Under the pieces are notes generated by a model. That model was not told the origin of the DNA, made no database searches, and saw only the letters and a program-made list of their open reading frames with translations. The position numbers and the translations under genes are program-made. Of a stretch of DNA of 35,969 nt, positions 23,124 through 32,278 are shown piece after piece (positions within the stretch are counted from its first letter, which is position 1; every line of letters starts with the position of its first letter). The stretch comes from CAZRZN01 sp964604565 (GTDB lineage: Bacteria > Pseudomonadota > Alphaproteobacteria > Rhodobacterales > Rhodobacteraceae). The stretch is from the NCBI GenBank assembly GCA_964604565.1, contig CAZRZN010000017.1:1-35969 (forward strand), given 5' to 3'.

Positions 23124-23771
23124 TTGGACAAAAGGGCGACGTCGCAAGAGGTGGAAGAACTCTTTACCAGATCGGACGGCAGTTATCTGTGCGCCCGCTG
23201 GGGCAGGCCTCTGGCGCCCATTGTCTTTGGTGTCGAAGACAACACGCTGGAGGTGGTCAAAGGCGCCTTTGAGGCTGTCTGTGCCTTGGCCGGTCATTCG
23301 ATTGTCGAGACCGATCCGGAATTGGGAACCAACGTCATGGTGTTCTTTTTCCGAGAGTGGGCCGAATTGCCCCTCGTGCCGGGCCTCGACAGGCTGATAG
23401 AGGGCATCGAACCGCTGGTCGCGCGCTTGCAGGAGGCGGATGCCAACCAATACAGGGTGTTCCGCTTCGATCCCGACGGCGGAATCCGGGCCTGTTTTGT
23501 CTTCTTGCGGATGGACGCGACCCTGTCTGCAATTCCGGCAGAGACGCTTGCATTGTCGCAGGTCGTGCAAAGCATCCTACTTTGGTCTGACACCGCCTTC
23601 ACCGATCGCTCGCCTTTGGCGCAGGCAGAGGAAGGCCGCGTGATCCTGCGTCCCGATATCGCTGATGTGATCCGGGCGGCCTATGATCCCGTGTTGCCCG
23701 TCGCCGCGAATGATGCCTCTCATGCGCTGCGCCTCCACGCACGGATCATGGCCGGGGCTGGTGGGCACTAG
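23124..23771 (+). CDS. Conserved-looking hypothetical protein, possible TTG start
   Basis: A 215-residue soluble protein I cannot assign to a family. It has no signal peptide and no membrane helix. It contains a FFFREW segment, LDRLIEGIEPLVARL, a Gly-rich YRVFRFDPDGGIRACFVFLRMD strand pair and ALSQVVQSILLWSDTAF near the C-terminus, with well-balanced composition that looks genuinely coding. Its TTG at 23124 is preceded by AAGGGAG at seven bases, better than the ATG at 23106 (18 bases upstream), which has no Shine-Dalgarno; either may be right. The frame stays open further upstream but without support. It is followed by a large inverted repeat and the convergent trpS. Its leader holds two hairpins. 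Confidence 0.72.
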   Translation: MDKRATSQEVEELFTRSDGSYLCARWGRPLAPIVFGVEDNTLEVVKGAFEAVCALAGHSIVETDPELGTNVMVFFFREWAELPLVPGLDRLIEGIEPLVARLQEADANQYRVFRFDPDGGIRACFVFLRMDATLSAIPAETLALSQVVQSILLWSDTAFTDRSPLAQAEEGRVILRPDIADVIRAAYDPVLPVAANDASHALRLHARIMAGAGGH

Positions 23772-23860
23772 GACACCGATGCCGAAATGAAGTCACCTGC
23801 GTCAGGGCGAGCGTAATGGGCGACAGGGTTGACGTGTCCGCTGGTCAGGGGCGTTTGACT

Positions 23861-23894
23861 GGGGCGCATCCCCCAAGATCAGGGGATGCGCCCC
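23861..23894. terminator. 13-base-stem hairpin between convergent genes
   Basis: GGGGCGCATCCCC (23861-23873) and GGGGATGCGCCCC (23882-23894) form a perfect 13-base stem with an 8-base loop, between the unknown gene and trpS, whose 3' ends face each other. It is very stable but has no T-run on either side. It probably acts as a bidirectional terminator or an mRNA 3'-end stabiliser. Confidence 0.6.
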
Positions 23895-23939
23895 AATGCC
23901 TTGGTGCGGGATGCCGGGGTGCGGCGGTGGCGCCTCGGC

Positions 23940-24968
23940 TTAGCGCACCATTCCCACGATCTCATAGGTCCGGGCGAGGACGGGTGCCGCGATTTCGCGG
24001 GCACGGTCGGCCCCTCGGCGCAGAATGGCGTCGATCTCGTCGGGTGTTTCCATCAGCCGGGCCATTTCTGACGATACCGGCGACAACTTGTCCACCGCCA
24101 GATCCGCCAGCATCGGCTTGAATTCGGAAAATGGCTTGCCGCCGACGTCGGACAAGACCGCGTCTATCGTTTGATCCGACAGCGCCGCGTAGATGTTCAC
24201 AAGGTTGCGCGCCTCTGGCCGGGTCTCAAGGCCGCCGGTCTCCGATGGGAGCGGCTCCGGGTCGGTTCTCGCCTTGCGGATTTTTTGCGCGATGGTGTCG
24301 GCATCGTCGGTCATGTTGATCCGGCTCATGTCCGAGGGGTCTGATTTCGACATCTTCTTTGACCCGTCACGCAGTGACATCACCCGCGTGGCCGCGCCCT
24401 CGATCACCGGTTCGGTGATGGGAAAGAAATCCACCCCGAAATCGTTGTTGAACTTGATCGCGATGTCGCGAGTCAGTTCCAGATGCTGTTTCTGATCCTC
24501 CCCGACAGGCACGTGCGTGGCATGATAGACGAGGATATCGGCCGCCATAAGCGCTGGGTATGCGAACAGACCAAGCGAAGCATTCTGCTGGTTCTTTCCG
24601 GCCTTGTCCTTCCATTGCGTCATGCGCTGCATCCAGCCCATTCGCGCAACGCAGTTGAAGACCCATGCCAGCTGCGCATGTTCTGCCACCTGGCTCTGGT
24701 TGAAAAGGATGGATTGCTCTGGGTCGATGCCGGAGGCGATGAAACCGGCGCACAACTCTCGCGTGGCGTGGGTCAGTTTTGCGGGATCCTGCCAGACGGT
24801 GATGGCGTGCATGTCGACCATGCAGTAAATCGACAGTATCCCAGCCTCTTGGCTGGTGACAAAGCGCTTCAACGCACCAAGATAATTGCCCAGTGTCAGC
24901 CCGCCAGAGGGCTGGATGCCCGAAAAGACGCGAGGCGTGAAGGCAGAGTTCGGCATTGCGTCGGACAT
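23940..24968 (-). CDS. trpS: Tryptophanyl-tRNA synthetase
   Basis: A 342-residue class I synthetase that charges tRNA-Trp. The N-terminal ATP-binding motif appears as GIQPSGGLTLGNYLGAL (TLGN at 25-28, equivalent to HIGH) and the KMSKS loop is exactly KMSKS at 205-209. GEDQKQHLELTRDIA is the conserved central block. The ATG at 24968 has GGGAG at five bases. It is on the minus strand, downstream of the murJ gene in the same direction but separated by the opposite-strand rhomboid gene, and converges on the unknown gene at 23124. Confidence 0.96.
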   Translation of the reverse strand: MSDAMPNSAFTPRVFSGIQPSGGLTLGNYLGALKRFVTSQEAGILSIYCMVDMHAITVWQDPAKLTHATRELCAGFIASGIDPEQSILFNQSQVAEHAQLAWVFNCVARMGWMQRMTQWKDKAGKNQQNASLGLFAYPALMAADILVYHATHVPVGEDQKQHLELTRDIAIKFNNDFGVDFFPITEPVIEGAATRVMSLRDGSKKMSKSDPSDMSRINMTDDADTIAQKIRKARTDPEPLPSETGGLETRPEARNLVNIYAALSDQTIDAVLSDVGGKPFSEFKPMLADLAVDKLSPVSSEMARLMETPDEIDAILRRGADRAREIAAPVLARTYEIVGMVR

Positions 24969-25043
24969 GGAAGCTCCCGTGGTGGCAATCGTCGCTCGGC
25001 TGGCTTACCCATGCGCCGTGAGGCCGTCAAGAAAGAGGCAGGC

Positions 25044-25727
25044 ATGAAAGATCCGCATAACGAAGCCCCGGTAAATCCCTTGCCGCCGGTGGTGGTGGCC
25101 TTGTTCCTTGTTCTGGTGGGGATCGAGGTGGCCTTCTGGCTGGGCGCTCAGGGGCTGGTGGGCGGTCCTGCGGCGATCGGCTGGCGCACTGGCGCGATAG
25201 AAACCTACGGTTTCTCGGGCCGGGCCTTTGACTGGATGCTGGAAACCGGGGTCTGGCCGGCTGAGCATCTGGTGCGCTTTTTCAGTTATCCTTTCCTGCA
25301 CATCAGCTTCAGCCATGCGCTGTTTGCCATGGTGATTCTGCTCGCCATGGGCAAGATCGTGGCCGAAGCTCTTGGCGCGTTTGTCTTCGTGACAATCTTT
25401 TTTGCCTCGGCATTTGTCGGGGCGGGAGTCTTCGGCCTGTTCAGCGACGATCCTTGGCTGATCGGGGCCTTTCCGCCGGTCTTTGGACTAATCGGCGGGT
25501 TCACGTTCTTGCTGTGGGTCAGGCTGGGCAATGCGGGCGCTTCGCAGATCCGGGCCTTTACGCTGATCGGTGTGCTGTTGCTGGTGCAATTGATCTTTGG
25601 CCTGCTCTTTGGGGGTGGCAGTGACTGGATCGCCGATCTGGCCGGGTTCTTGGTGGGGTTTGCCGTGACGATGCTGATGGTGCGGGGAGGGGTGGCGCGC
25701 GTAATCGCAAGGTTGCGCAGGCGTTAG
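25044..25727 (+). CDS. Rhomboid-fold membrane protein lacking catalytic residues
   Basis: A 227-residue membrane protein with about six helices in the rhomboid arrangement. Recognisable rhomboid positions are HISFSHALFAM (86-96), GAFPPVFGLIGGF (141-153) and DLAGFLVGF (198-206). In active rhomboids these read H-x4-H-x3-N, GASG and HxxGF. Here the oxyanion Asn is Ala95, the catalytic Ser is Phe143 and the catalytic His is Asp198, so protease activity is not expected. It may act as an inactive chaperone-like rhomboid, as iRhom and Derlin do. The ATG at 25044 has AGAGG; an upstream ATG at 25011 is possible. It is divergent from trpS and convergent with murJ. Confidence 0.82.
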   Translation: MKDPHNEAPVNPLPPVVVALFLVLVGIEVAFWLGAQGLVGGPAAIGWRTGAIETYGFSGRAFDWMLETGVWPAEHLVRFFSYPFLHISFSHALFAMVILLAMGKIVAEALGAFVFVTIFFASAFVGAGVFGLFSDDPWLIGAFPPVFGLIGGFTFLLWVRLGNAGASQIRAFTLIGVLLLVQLIFGLLFGGGSDWIADLAGFLVGFAVTMLMVRGGVARVIARLRRR

Positions 25728-25801
25728 GCCGCCAGCCCGGCCGCGAAGGCCGATCCCTGGACTGGCTTTTCCCAACAGATATCTTGCACGCTAGGCGCAG
25801 G

Positions 25802-27349
25802 TCATCCATTGCGTCGCCGCACCATGCCCCTCAGTTCGGAGAGGCTGAAGGCGCCCAGCATCTGCCCGGCAAGCCCGTAACTGACAGCTCCGATCCCGAG
25901 AAGGGCAGCCAAGGCCGCAAACCGCAAATAGGGCACCGAAAGCCACGACCCCATCATCAGGTTTGTCACCCATAGCACGATACCCATAATCCCCGATGCG
26001 ACGCAGATGCGCCAGAGACGGTCGGCGAACCGGGTGTCGAACCGGGCGACCTCGCCCATATCGCGTGTTCCGCGAATCAACTGCCAGACCATGATCCACG
26101 CGGCCAGCGTCGTCGCGATGGCCGGCGCGATCCAGCCCACAGTCGGCGCCAGACCAATGGCGACAGCGGCATTGACCGCCATCGCCCAAACCGCAAAACG
26201 GAACGGGCTGCGCGTATCCTCCCGCGCGAAGTAAAGCGGTTGCAACACCTTTTGCAGCACGAAGGCAGGCAGTCCCAACCCATAAATTGCCACGGCCAAG
26301 GCGATGGCGGCGCTGTCCGAGGCGGTGGTCGCGCCCCTTTCGAACAGCACGGACACCATCGGTAACGGAATTGCGATCAGCGCAATGGCGCAGGGGATGG
26401 TCAGGGCGAGACTTAACTCCCCCGCGCGCGAAAAAGCGGCCCGTCCGCCAGCGTTGTCAGCAGCTTTCAGTCGGCGCGACAGGTCGGGCAGCAGCACGAT
26501 GCCGACGGCGATGCCGACAACCCCAAGCGGCAATTGATACAGCCGGTCAGCGGCGTAAAGCCAGCCAACCGCCTTGTCAAAATGCGATGCAACCTGCTGG
26601 CCCACCAAGAGATTGATCTGCATGACGCCCCCGGCCAGCGCGGCAGGCACCGCAATGACAACCAGCCGCCGCATGTCGGGGGTCAGGCGCGGCAGCGCGG
26701 GGCGGATACGGATGCCAGCGCGGTCCGCAGCCGTCCAGACCAGGGCCAGTTGCGCCACGCCCGCAACCGGCACCGCCCAGATCAACCAAAAGATCATCTC
26801 TCCGCCCAGATAGGCCCCCAGACCCATGGACGCACAGACGAGGATATTCAGCAGGACCGGCGCGGCGGCGGCGGCGGCAAAATGCCCGGTGGCGTTCAGC
26901 GCGCCGGAGAACAGCGCTGCCAGAGAGATCAGCAGGATATAGGGAAAGACGATGCGCCCGAACCCTACCGTCAAGTCGAAGCGGGCATCCCCTGCGAAAC
27001 CGCCCGCCGTGGCCCAGACAAGCGCGGGCATGAAGATCAACGCCAGCGCGGTGAGCACGATCAGGCAAAAGGCCAGACCGCTCAGCGCATCCCGGGCAAA
27101 GCTCAGCGGGTCCTCGTCCCCCTCATATTTCTTGGAGAACATCGGCACGAATGCGGCGTTGAAGGCACCTTCGGCAAAAAAACGACGGAACATGTTGGGA
27201 AGGCGAAACGCCGCGACAAAGGCATCCATCACGGGGCCCGGGCCGATAAGGCCAAGGATCATGACTTCGCGGACGACGCCCAGAACCCGGCTCATCAGGG
27301 TCCAGAACCCGACCGTCATGATGCCGGCGACAAGTCGAATGGGTTTCAT
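25802..27349 (-). CDS. murJ: Lipid II flippase MurJ
   Basis: A 515-residue MviN/MurJ protein with about 14 helices that moves lipid-linked peptidoglycan precursor across the inner membrane. The conserved N-terminal region MSRVLGVVREVMILGLIG and RLPNMFRRFFAEGAFNAAFVPMF is a signature of the family, and the second half contains the equivalent repeated hydrophobic helices. The ATG at 27349 has an AAGAGGCAGG upstream. It lies downstream of glnD on the same strand, as is common in Alphaproteobacteria, but a plus-strand STAS-like gene sits between them. Confidence 0.95.
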   Translation of the reverse strand: MKPIRLVAGIMTVGFWTLMSRVLGVVREVMILGLIGPGPVMDAFVAAFRLPNMFRRFFAEGAFNAAFVPMFSKKYEGDEDPLSFARDALSGLAFCLIVLTALALIFMPALVWATAGGFAGDARFDLTVGFGRIVFPYILLISLAALFSGALNATGHFAAAAAAPVLLNILVCASMGLGAYLGGEMIFWLIWAVPVAGVAQLALVWTAADRAGIRIRPALPRLTPDMRRLVVIAVPAALAGGVMQINLLVGQQVASHFDKAVGWLYAADRLYQLPLGVVGIAVGIVLLPDLSRRLKAADNAGGRAAFSRAGELSLALTIPCAIALIAIPLPMVSVLFERGATTASDSAAIALAVAIYGLGLPAFVLQKVLQPLYFAREDTRSPFRFAVWAMAVNAAVAIGLAPTVGWIAPAIATTLAAWIMVWQLIRGTRDMGEVARFDTRFADRLWRICVASGIMGIVLWVTNLMMGSWLSVPYLRFAALAALLGIGAVSYGLAGQMLGAFSLSELRGMVRRRNG

Positions 27350-27550
27350 GGTTTGCCTGCCTCTTGTTCACGGCATCGCTTAGCTCATAGGGCAGCGCGG
27401 CGGAAGGGGCGCGCCTGGTGGCAGACGCTGCAAGCCCTCCGCGATTTTGGGATGCTGGCCCATGAGGGGCGCTTGACCCGTCCGTCAAGAGGAGGCCGGT
27501 TTTCAGATTGCGCCTGCCGGACCTGCCAAGTTTTCGGACTTCGAAATGCA
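27350..27550. other. Intergenic region murJ / STAS-like gene
   Basis: About 200 bases of divergent spacer. It contains a short CTTGAC-N6-GTCAAG inverted repeat near 27472-27489. A TAGCTCA-like string near 27380 recalls a tRNA D-arm but has no T-arm or anticodon loop. No gene is seen. Confidence 0.35.
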
Positions 27551-28051
27551 ATGACGGTTTTCTGTGGATCTGAACATGTTACGGTCGACTATCGATATTC
27601 GGCGCTGGAAGGCGATAACGACTTGTCCATCGACTACCAGATTCACCCCGCCCACAATCTTGTCTTGGCACGGTTTCGTGGTGAGGTAAGCACCGAAGAC
27701 CATATCGTGGCCTTTCTGGAATATACACGGAATCCCGGTTTCAAAGCCCATCAACACGCGCTTGTGGATCTTTCCGAGTGCACCTTGGAAGAAAGCTATT
27801 TCAAGGATATGCAGCGACTGGCCTACCGGTTGAAGACGTATTACGCGGTGCGTGCGCCGTCGTCGCGGACATCGGTCTATGCACCCGGCGACGTGGTTTT
27901 TGGCATGTCCAGAATGTATCAATCCATTGCAGAAGGCACGAGCCCCTGGGAAATGGGCGTCTTTCGGACGAAGGTGGACTCCCTCGAATTTCTTGGCATT
28001 GCGCCGGGCAGTTACGAAGCACATGGGTTTTTGGCGGTCTGGTCGGATTGA
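27551..28051 (+). CDS. STAS/SpoIIAA-like hypothetical protein
   Basis: A cytoplasmic protein of 166 residues from the ATG at 27551, or 142 from a TTG at 27623. The core shows the alternating strand/helix pattern of SpoIIAA/STAS-like folds: IDYQIHPAHNLVLARFRGEVS, then a helix VAFLEYTRNPGF, a strand with HALVDLSECTLE, and a helix KDMQRLAYRLKTYYAV. Codons before 27623 have weak GC3 bias, and GGAAGG lies ten bases before the TTG, so the shorter form may be real. A regulatory or binding role is likely for such folds, but I cannot name one. It is inserted on the opposite strand between glnD and murJ, which are usually adjacent. Confidence 0.65.
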   Translation: MTVFCGSEHVTVDYRYSALEGDNDLSIDYQIHPAHNLVLARFRGEVSTEDHIVAFLEYTRNPGFKAHQHALVDLSECTLEESYFKDMQRLAYRLKTYYAVRAPSSRTSVYAPGDVVFGMSRMYQSIAEGTSPWEMGVFRTKVDSLEFLGIAPGSYEAHGFLAVWSD

Positions 28052-28242
28052 CGGCGATCGCCGATCCCGGGTCCGCATAGGGCCTATCCCGGCTGGCAGC
28101 CGCAAGCGGCGATGCCGCGCTGCTCCGCCGGAGTGGTTGCACACACTGCAACCCTTGCCACCGGGCCGTGGTCTCTGCTTCGGCAGGGTCCGGTTCCTCA
28201 ATCGGTCACTGCTGGGACCGCGGTGGCCAATCCGGGAACGGG

Positions 28243-31035
28243 TCAGCCCTGTGCCCGTTCTGCCCCCGCCTCGATCGCCGCCCGCAATCTTTTCTCGATC
28301 ACATCGCGCTTGACCTGCGAGTGCAATTTCAGCCCGAACATGTCCTTGACGTAGAAGGTATCGACCACCTGTTCCCCGTAGGTCGCGATGACCGCCGAGG
28401 CGATGTAGATGTTGAGATTGGCCAGTGTCCGCGCGAGGTCATACAACAGCCCCGGACGATCGCGGGTGTCGACCTCGATGATCGTGAAGATTTCGGACCC
28501 GTCGTTGTCGAAGGTGATGTGGGTCGGAACGCGAAAGGCTTTTTCCCGCTTCTTGAGCTTGTCTTTCGGCACCATCGCCTCGCGTGCGACGACTTCGCCC
28601 CTCAGGGTCTTCCTGATCGTTTCGCGCAGGCGCGGGATGCGGGTATCCTCATAGGGGGACCCTTCGGCGTCCTGAATCCAGAAGGCGGCTGTCGCGTAAC
28701 CATCCTTGGTTGTAAATGTCCGTGCATCGACGACATTGGCCCCGGCAAGGGCCAAGGCCCCGGTCAGACGCGAAAAGATGCCGGGGTGATCCTGCATGGC
28801 AAAGCAGGCCCGGGTCGCATCGCGATCCTCGTCGGGGTGGATGTCGATGGCGATTTCGTCCTGTTTGATATCCTTCAGAAGATTGGCGAAGACCACATGC
28901 GCCGTTACATGCAGGCCCTGCCAATAGGGATCGTAATGCCGTCCCGTTTCTTGGCGCAGGGCCTCGGTGTCCCAGTCGTCCAAGGCCTCGCGCAGGGCCT
29001 TGCGGGCCTCCGTGCCGCGATTTTCACGGGTCAGCGCCTCCATCCCGTCTTCGAGGGCGCGCCGGGTCTGGCGGTAAAGCGCGCGGATCAGCGCCGCTTT
29101 CCAGTTGTTCCAGGTGCCGGGACCGACGCCCCGAATATCGCAGACAGTAAGAACGCAAAGCAGGTCCAGCCGTTCCCTCGTCTTTACCGCCTTGGCAAAA
29201 TCGCGGACCGTGCGCGGATCGGCGATGTCGCGTTTCTGTGCCATGTCCGACATCAGCAGGTGATAACGCACCAGCCATTCGACAGTCGCTGTCTCATCTT
29301 TTGACAAGCCCAGCCGGGGGGCGACGCCTCGGGCGATGCGTGCGCCAAGGATCGAATGATCCTCATCCCGGCCCTTCCCGATGTCATGCAGCAGAAGCGC
29401 CACGTAAAGCACACGCCGGTTCACGCCCTCCCTCAGGATGGTCGAGGCGACGGGCAATTCCTCGGTCAGGTGCCCGTGCTCTATCTCTGACAGGTTCCAG
29501 ATGCATTGGATGGTGTGCTCGTCGACCGTGTAATGATGGTACATGTTGAATTGCATCATTGCCACGATGGGCGCAAATTCGGGGATGAAGGTCGACAACA
29601 CGCCCAGTTCGTTCATCCGGCGCAGCGCACGATCCGGATTACCGTGTTTCAGCAGCAGGTCCAGAAAGAGGTGTCGCGCCTCGTCGTCCTCACGGAATTT
29701 GCCGTCGATCAGATGCAGGTTGGCCTTGACCAGCCGCATGGCTTCGGGATGGATCAGCAGGCCGGTGCGCAATCCTTCCTCGAACAGCCGAAGAAGATTG
29801 AGCTTTTCCGACAGGAACTCTTCGTCATCGACGATGGCCAGACGGTTGTGAACCACACGGTAGCCCGGTTTCACCGCCGGGGGACGTTTGAACAGTCGCT
29901 GAATCAGGGGCGCACCCTTGGTGTGGGTCGCTTCGAGCGAGGTCAGCAGGATGCGCGTGAGGTCTCCGACTGAGGTGGCGTGCCGGAAATAGTCCTGCAT
30001 GAACCATTCCACCGCGCGGCGACCACCACGGTCATTGTAGCCCATGCGGCCAGCCACTTCGACCTGCATGTCGAACGTCAGATGTTCGTTGGCGCGACCC
30101 GCCGCCAGATGCAGATGGCATCGCACCGCCCAAAGAAAGCGCTCGGCCTGTAGAAATGTCTCATATTCCTCGGGACGAAAGACACCGCGTGTCACAAGCT
30201 CTGAAACGTCATCCGTGTGGTGCACGTATTTGATGATCCAGAACAGCGATTGCAGGTCGCGCAGCCCGCCCTTGCCCTCCTTGACGTTGGGCTCGACCAT
30301 GTAGCGCTGCCCTTGCTTGTCGTGGCGGGCGTCGCGTTCGGTCAGCTTGGCCTCGACGAATTCGCGCGCGGTGCCGTCGAACAGATCGTTCCAGAGTGTG
30401 CGGTCCAGTTCCTCTGCAAGAGGTTCGTGCCCGATGATGAATCGGGTTTCCAGCATTGCCGTGCGGATCGTGAAATCCTCTGCGCCAAGGCGCACGCAAT
30501 CGCGCACGGTGCGCGAACTGTGCCCGACCTTCAGCCGCAAGTCCCAGAGGATATACAACATGGACTCGATGACGCTCTCGGCCCAAGGCGTGATCTTGTA
30601 AGGCGTCAGGAACAACAGGTCGACATCGGAAAATGGCGCCATCTCTCCGCGCCCATAACCGCCGACGGAGAGGACGGAAAGACGTTCGGATTCGGTTGGC
30701 GTCGGTCGCTTGTGCAGCGCCTCGGTGGCCACTTCGAAAGCCAGCCGCACGACGCAGTCGGTGATCCATGTGTAAGCGCGCGTAGCGCGCCGGGATTCGA
30801 ATGGCTCAAGAGCAAAGGCTTCGGCCACTGCCGTGCGCCCTGCGTCCCGTGCGGCGCGCAACGTGGCGACGGTGTGTTTGCGCACTTCTGTTTCGCCGGC
30901 GCCCCGGGGAAGATCCGCGAAAAGCGCGCTGCGGACCGCCGGGAGATCAAAGATCTCCGCGGCGGGCGCGATCAGTGTTTCGGGTAGGGTCTCTGTTTCA
31001 GAAACCGCCTGCAAGGCTGCTGGGCGCGGGGTCAA
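28243..31035 (-). CDS. glnD: [Protein-PII] uridylyltransferase/uridylyl-removing enzyme
   Basis: A 930-residue GlnD, the nitrogen sensor that uridylylates PII proteins when glutamine is low and removes UMP when it is high. The nucleotidyltransferase motif GGYGRGE (125-131) with SDVD (136-139) is followed by a PII-UTase linker, an HD domain with LLHDIGKGRDEDHS for UMP removal, and two C-terminal ACT domains (about 735-810 and 848-920) for glutamine sensing. The predicted start at 31035 is a TTG with a GGTGA-like Shine-Dalgarno and overlaps the upstream lipoprotein gene's 3' end by 38 bases; an internal start is possible. The frame length matches family members in Rhodobacterales. Confidence 0.95.
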   Translation of the reverse strand: MTPRPAALQAVSETETLPETLIAPAAEIFDLPAVRSALFADLPRGAGETEVRKHTVATLRAARDAGRTAVAEAFALEPFESRRATRAYTWITDCVVRLAFEVATEALHKRPTPTESERLSVLSVGGYGRGEMAPFSDVDLLFLTPYKITPWAESVIESMLYILWDLRLKVGHSSRTVRDCVRLGAEDFTIRTAMLETRFIIGHEPLAEELDRTLWNDLFDGTAREFVEAKLTERDARHDKQGQRYMVEPNVKEGKGGLRDLQSLFWIIKYVHHTDDVSELVTRGVFRPEEYETFLQAERFLWAVRCHLHLAAGRANEHLTFDMQVEVAGRMGYNDRGGRRAVEWFMQDYFRHATSVGDLTRILLTSLEATHTKGAPLIQRLFKRPPAVKPGYRVVHNRLAIVDDEEFLSEKLNLLRLFEEGLRTGLLIHPEAMRLVKANLHLIDGKFREDDEARHLFLDLLLKHGNPDRALRRMNELGVLSTFIPEFAPIVAMMQFNMYHHYTVDEHTIQCIWNLSEIEHGHLTEELPVASTILREGVNRRVLYVALLLHDIGKGRDEDHSILGARIARGVAPRLGLSKDETATVEWLVRYHLLMSDMAQKRDIADPRTVRDFAKAVKTRERLDLLCVLTVCDIRGVGPGTWNNWKAALIRALYRQTRRALEDGMEALTRENRGTEARKALREALDDWDTEALRQETGRHYDPYWQGLHVTAHVVFANLLKDIKQDEIAIDIHPDEDRDATRACFAMQDHPGIFSRLTGALALAGANVVDARTFTTKDGYATAAFWIQDAEGSPYEDTRIPRLRETIRKTLRGEVVAREAMVPKDKLKKREKAFRVPTHITFDNDGSEIFTIIEVDTRDRPGLLYDLARTLANLNIYIASAVIATYGEQVVDTFYVKDMFGLKLHSQVKRDVIEKRLRAAIEAGAERAQG

Positions 31036-32179
31036 GGATCACCATCTGTCTGTCTCTTACGGTCGCAATGGCCAGCGCACGCTGGTTCGTGCCGTCGCTC
31101 ATCAGCCGGAATACACCGCCCGTGCCGGTAAAGCTAGCAGAGGTCAGCGACGTGGTGGACAAAGCATCACTGCTACCATCCCGCACAAGTGTGCCGATTG
31201 CCGTGATGCCATCGTAGGCAAGCCCCGCAAGCGGGTGCGGCGCCGTGCCATATGTCGTGTTGAAACGGCCGGAGAACGCCGCGAGCCGCTGGGTATCCGG
31301 CAGCGCAAACCATGCCCCTTCGGCGCCGGGCAGTCCGTAGAGATCGGGGCGCACGTCCCAACGCGTCAGACCGACATACTGCACGGTGTCCGGGGTCACG
31401 CCGGCCTCCGGCAATTGCGTCAGCAGCATCGGCATCGCTGCGTTGCTGGCATCGGTCGTGATGAAAACGGTGTCGGCAGCGCCGGAGCTGACAACCCGTC
31501 CGGTCGCGGCCGCCGCATCGCTCACGCCCTCCACCGAAAGCTGATAGGGCTGCGACCCCACGATTTGCATTCCGTTGTCGGTTGCCGCTTGTTCGATGGC
31601 CAGCTTGCCGAATTGGCCTGCCACATCGTCCGAATAGACGATAACGACATTCTGCTGCCCATTCCGACGGGCGTAACGCATCGTGCGGTCTGCCGTGTTG
31701 GCAAATGTCGGGCCAAGGATAAAGACATTGCCGCCCGCGATGCTTGCGTTGTTCGAAAAGCCGAGCACGCTGATCCCTTCGTCCGCAACGGCGAGGCCTG
31801 CGGCATTCACCGCGTCTGCGCGCAACGGGCCGAGAATGATCTTGGCGCCTTCGTCAACGGCCCTCTGTGCGGCGGCCGCAGCGGTTGGCGCCTGCCCGGC
31901 GGTGTCATAAACGCGCAAGTCGATTGTCACGCCTTCGCCGAGGTCGGCAATGGCAAGGCGCGCCGCGTTTTCCAGCGATGCCGCGATCGGCGCGGCACCG
32001 CTGTCGGATCGTGGAACCAGCAGGGCGACCTGAATTGGCTGCGAGGAATTGATCCGCGGTCCGCTCCCGCCGCCCAGATTTGTCAGCGCCGCAGGATCGC
32101 AGGCGGCAAGCAGGGCTGCCGCCACCACAGCGGCCATCGGACGCAGAGCCTTGCGGAGATTGGGGGAAATGGCGAACAT
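30998..32179 (-). CDS. LppC/LpoA-like penicillin-binding protein activator lipoprotein
   Basis: A 393-residue lipoprotein with a periplasmic-binding-protein fold. The signal has a lipobox LLAAC with lipidated Cys27, and a linker of Thr/Gly/Ser leads to a type I periplasmic-binding-like fold (IQVALLVPRSDSGA, then ILGPLRADAVNAAG, NVFILGPTF, RNGQQNVVIVYSDD). Family members such as LpoA activate PBP1A; the alphaproteobacterial version is annotated as a penicillin-binding protein activator. The frame is open upstream to 32500 as a shadow of rsmI, but the ATG at 32179 has a GGGAG ten bases away and gives a proper lipoprotein signal. It is divergent from rsmI and its 3' end overlaps glnD by 38 bases. 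Confidence 0.87.
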   Translation of the reverse strand: MFAISPNLRKALRPMAAVVAAALLAACDPAALTNLGGGSGPRINSSQPIQVALLVPRSDSGAAPIAASLENAARLAIADLGEGVTIDLRVYDTAGQAPTAAAAAQRAVDEGAKIILGPLRADAVNAAGLAVADEGISVLGFSNNASIAGGNVFILGPTFANTADRTMRYARRNGQQNVVIVYSDDVAGQFGKLAIEQAATDNGMQIVGSQPYQLSVEGVSDAAAATGRVVSSGAADTVFITTDASNAAMPMLLTQLPEAGVTPDTVQYVGLTRWDVRPDLYGLPGAEGAWFALPDTQRLAAFSGRFNTTYGTAPHPLAGLAYDGITAIGTLVRDGSSDALSTTSLTSASFTGTGGVFRLMSDGTNQRALAIATVRDRQMVILDPAPSSLAGGF

Positions 32180-32278
32180 GAACAGAGAACTCCCTCGTTT
32201 CGGGCGCAGGGTGTGCGGCTCTCTTGGCGCGCTGCGCGATTTGGCCACGATCATAGAGAAGCGGGAAAGGGGGGGCCA

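Noticed and set aside
27374..27440. Possible tRNA (TAGCTCA-like string resembling a D-arm)
   Set aside because: No matching acceptor stem, anticodon arm or GGTTCGAATCC-type T-arm follows; chance similarity.
30833..32278. Long upstream extension of the rsmI frame
   Set aside because: Open only because it is antisense to glnD and the lipoprotein gene; the GTG at 32279 with a purine-rich ribosome site is the supported start.
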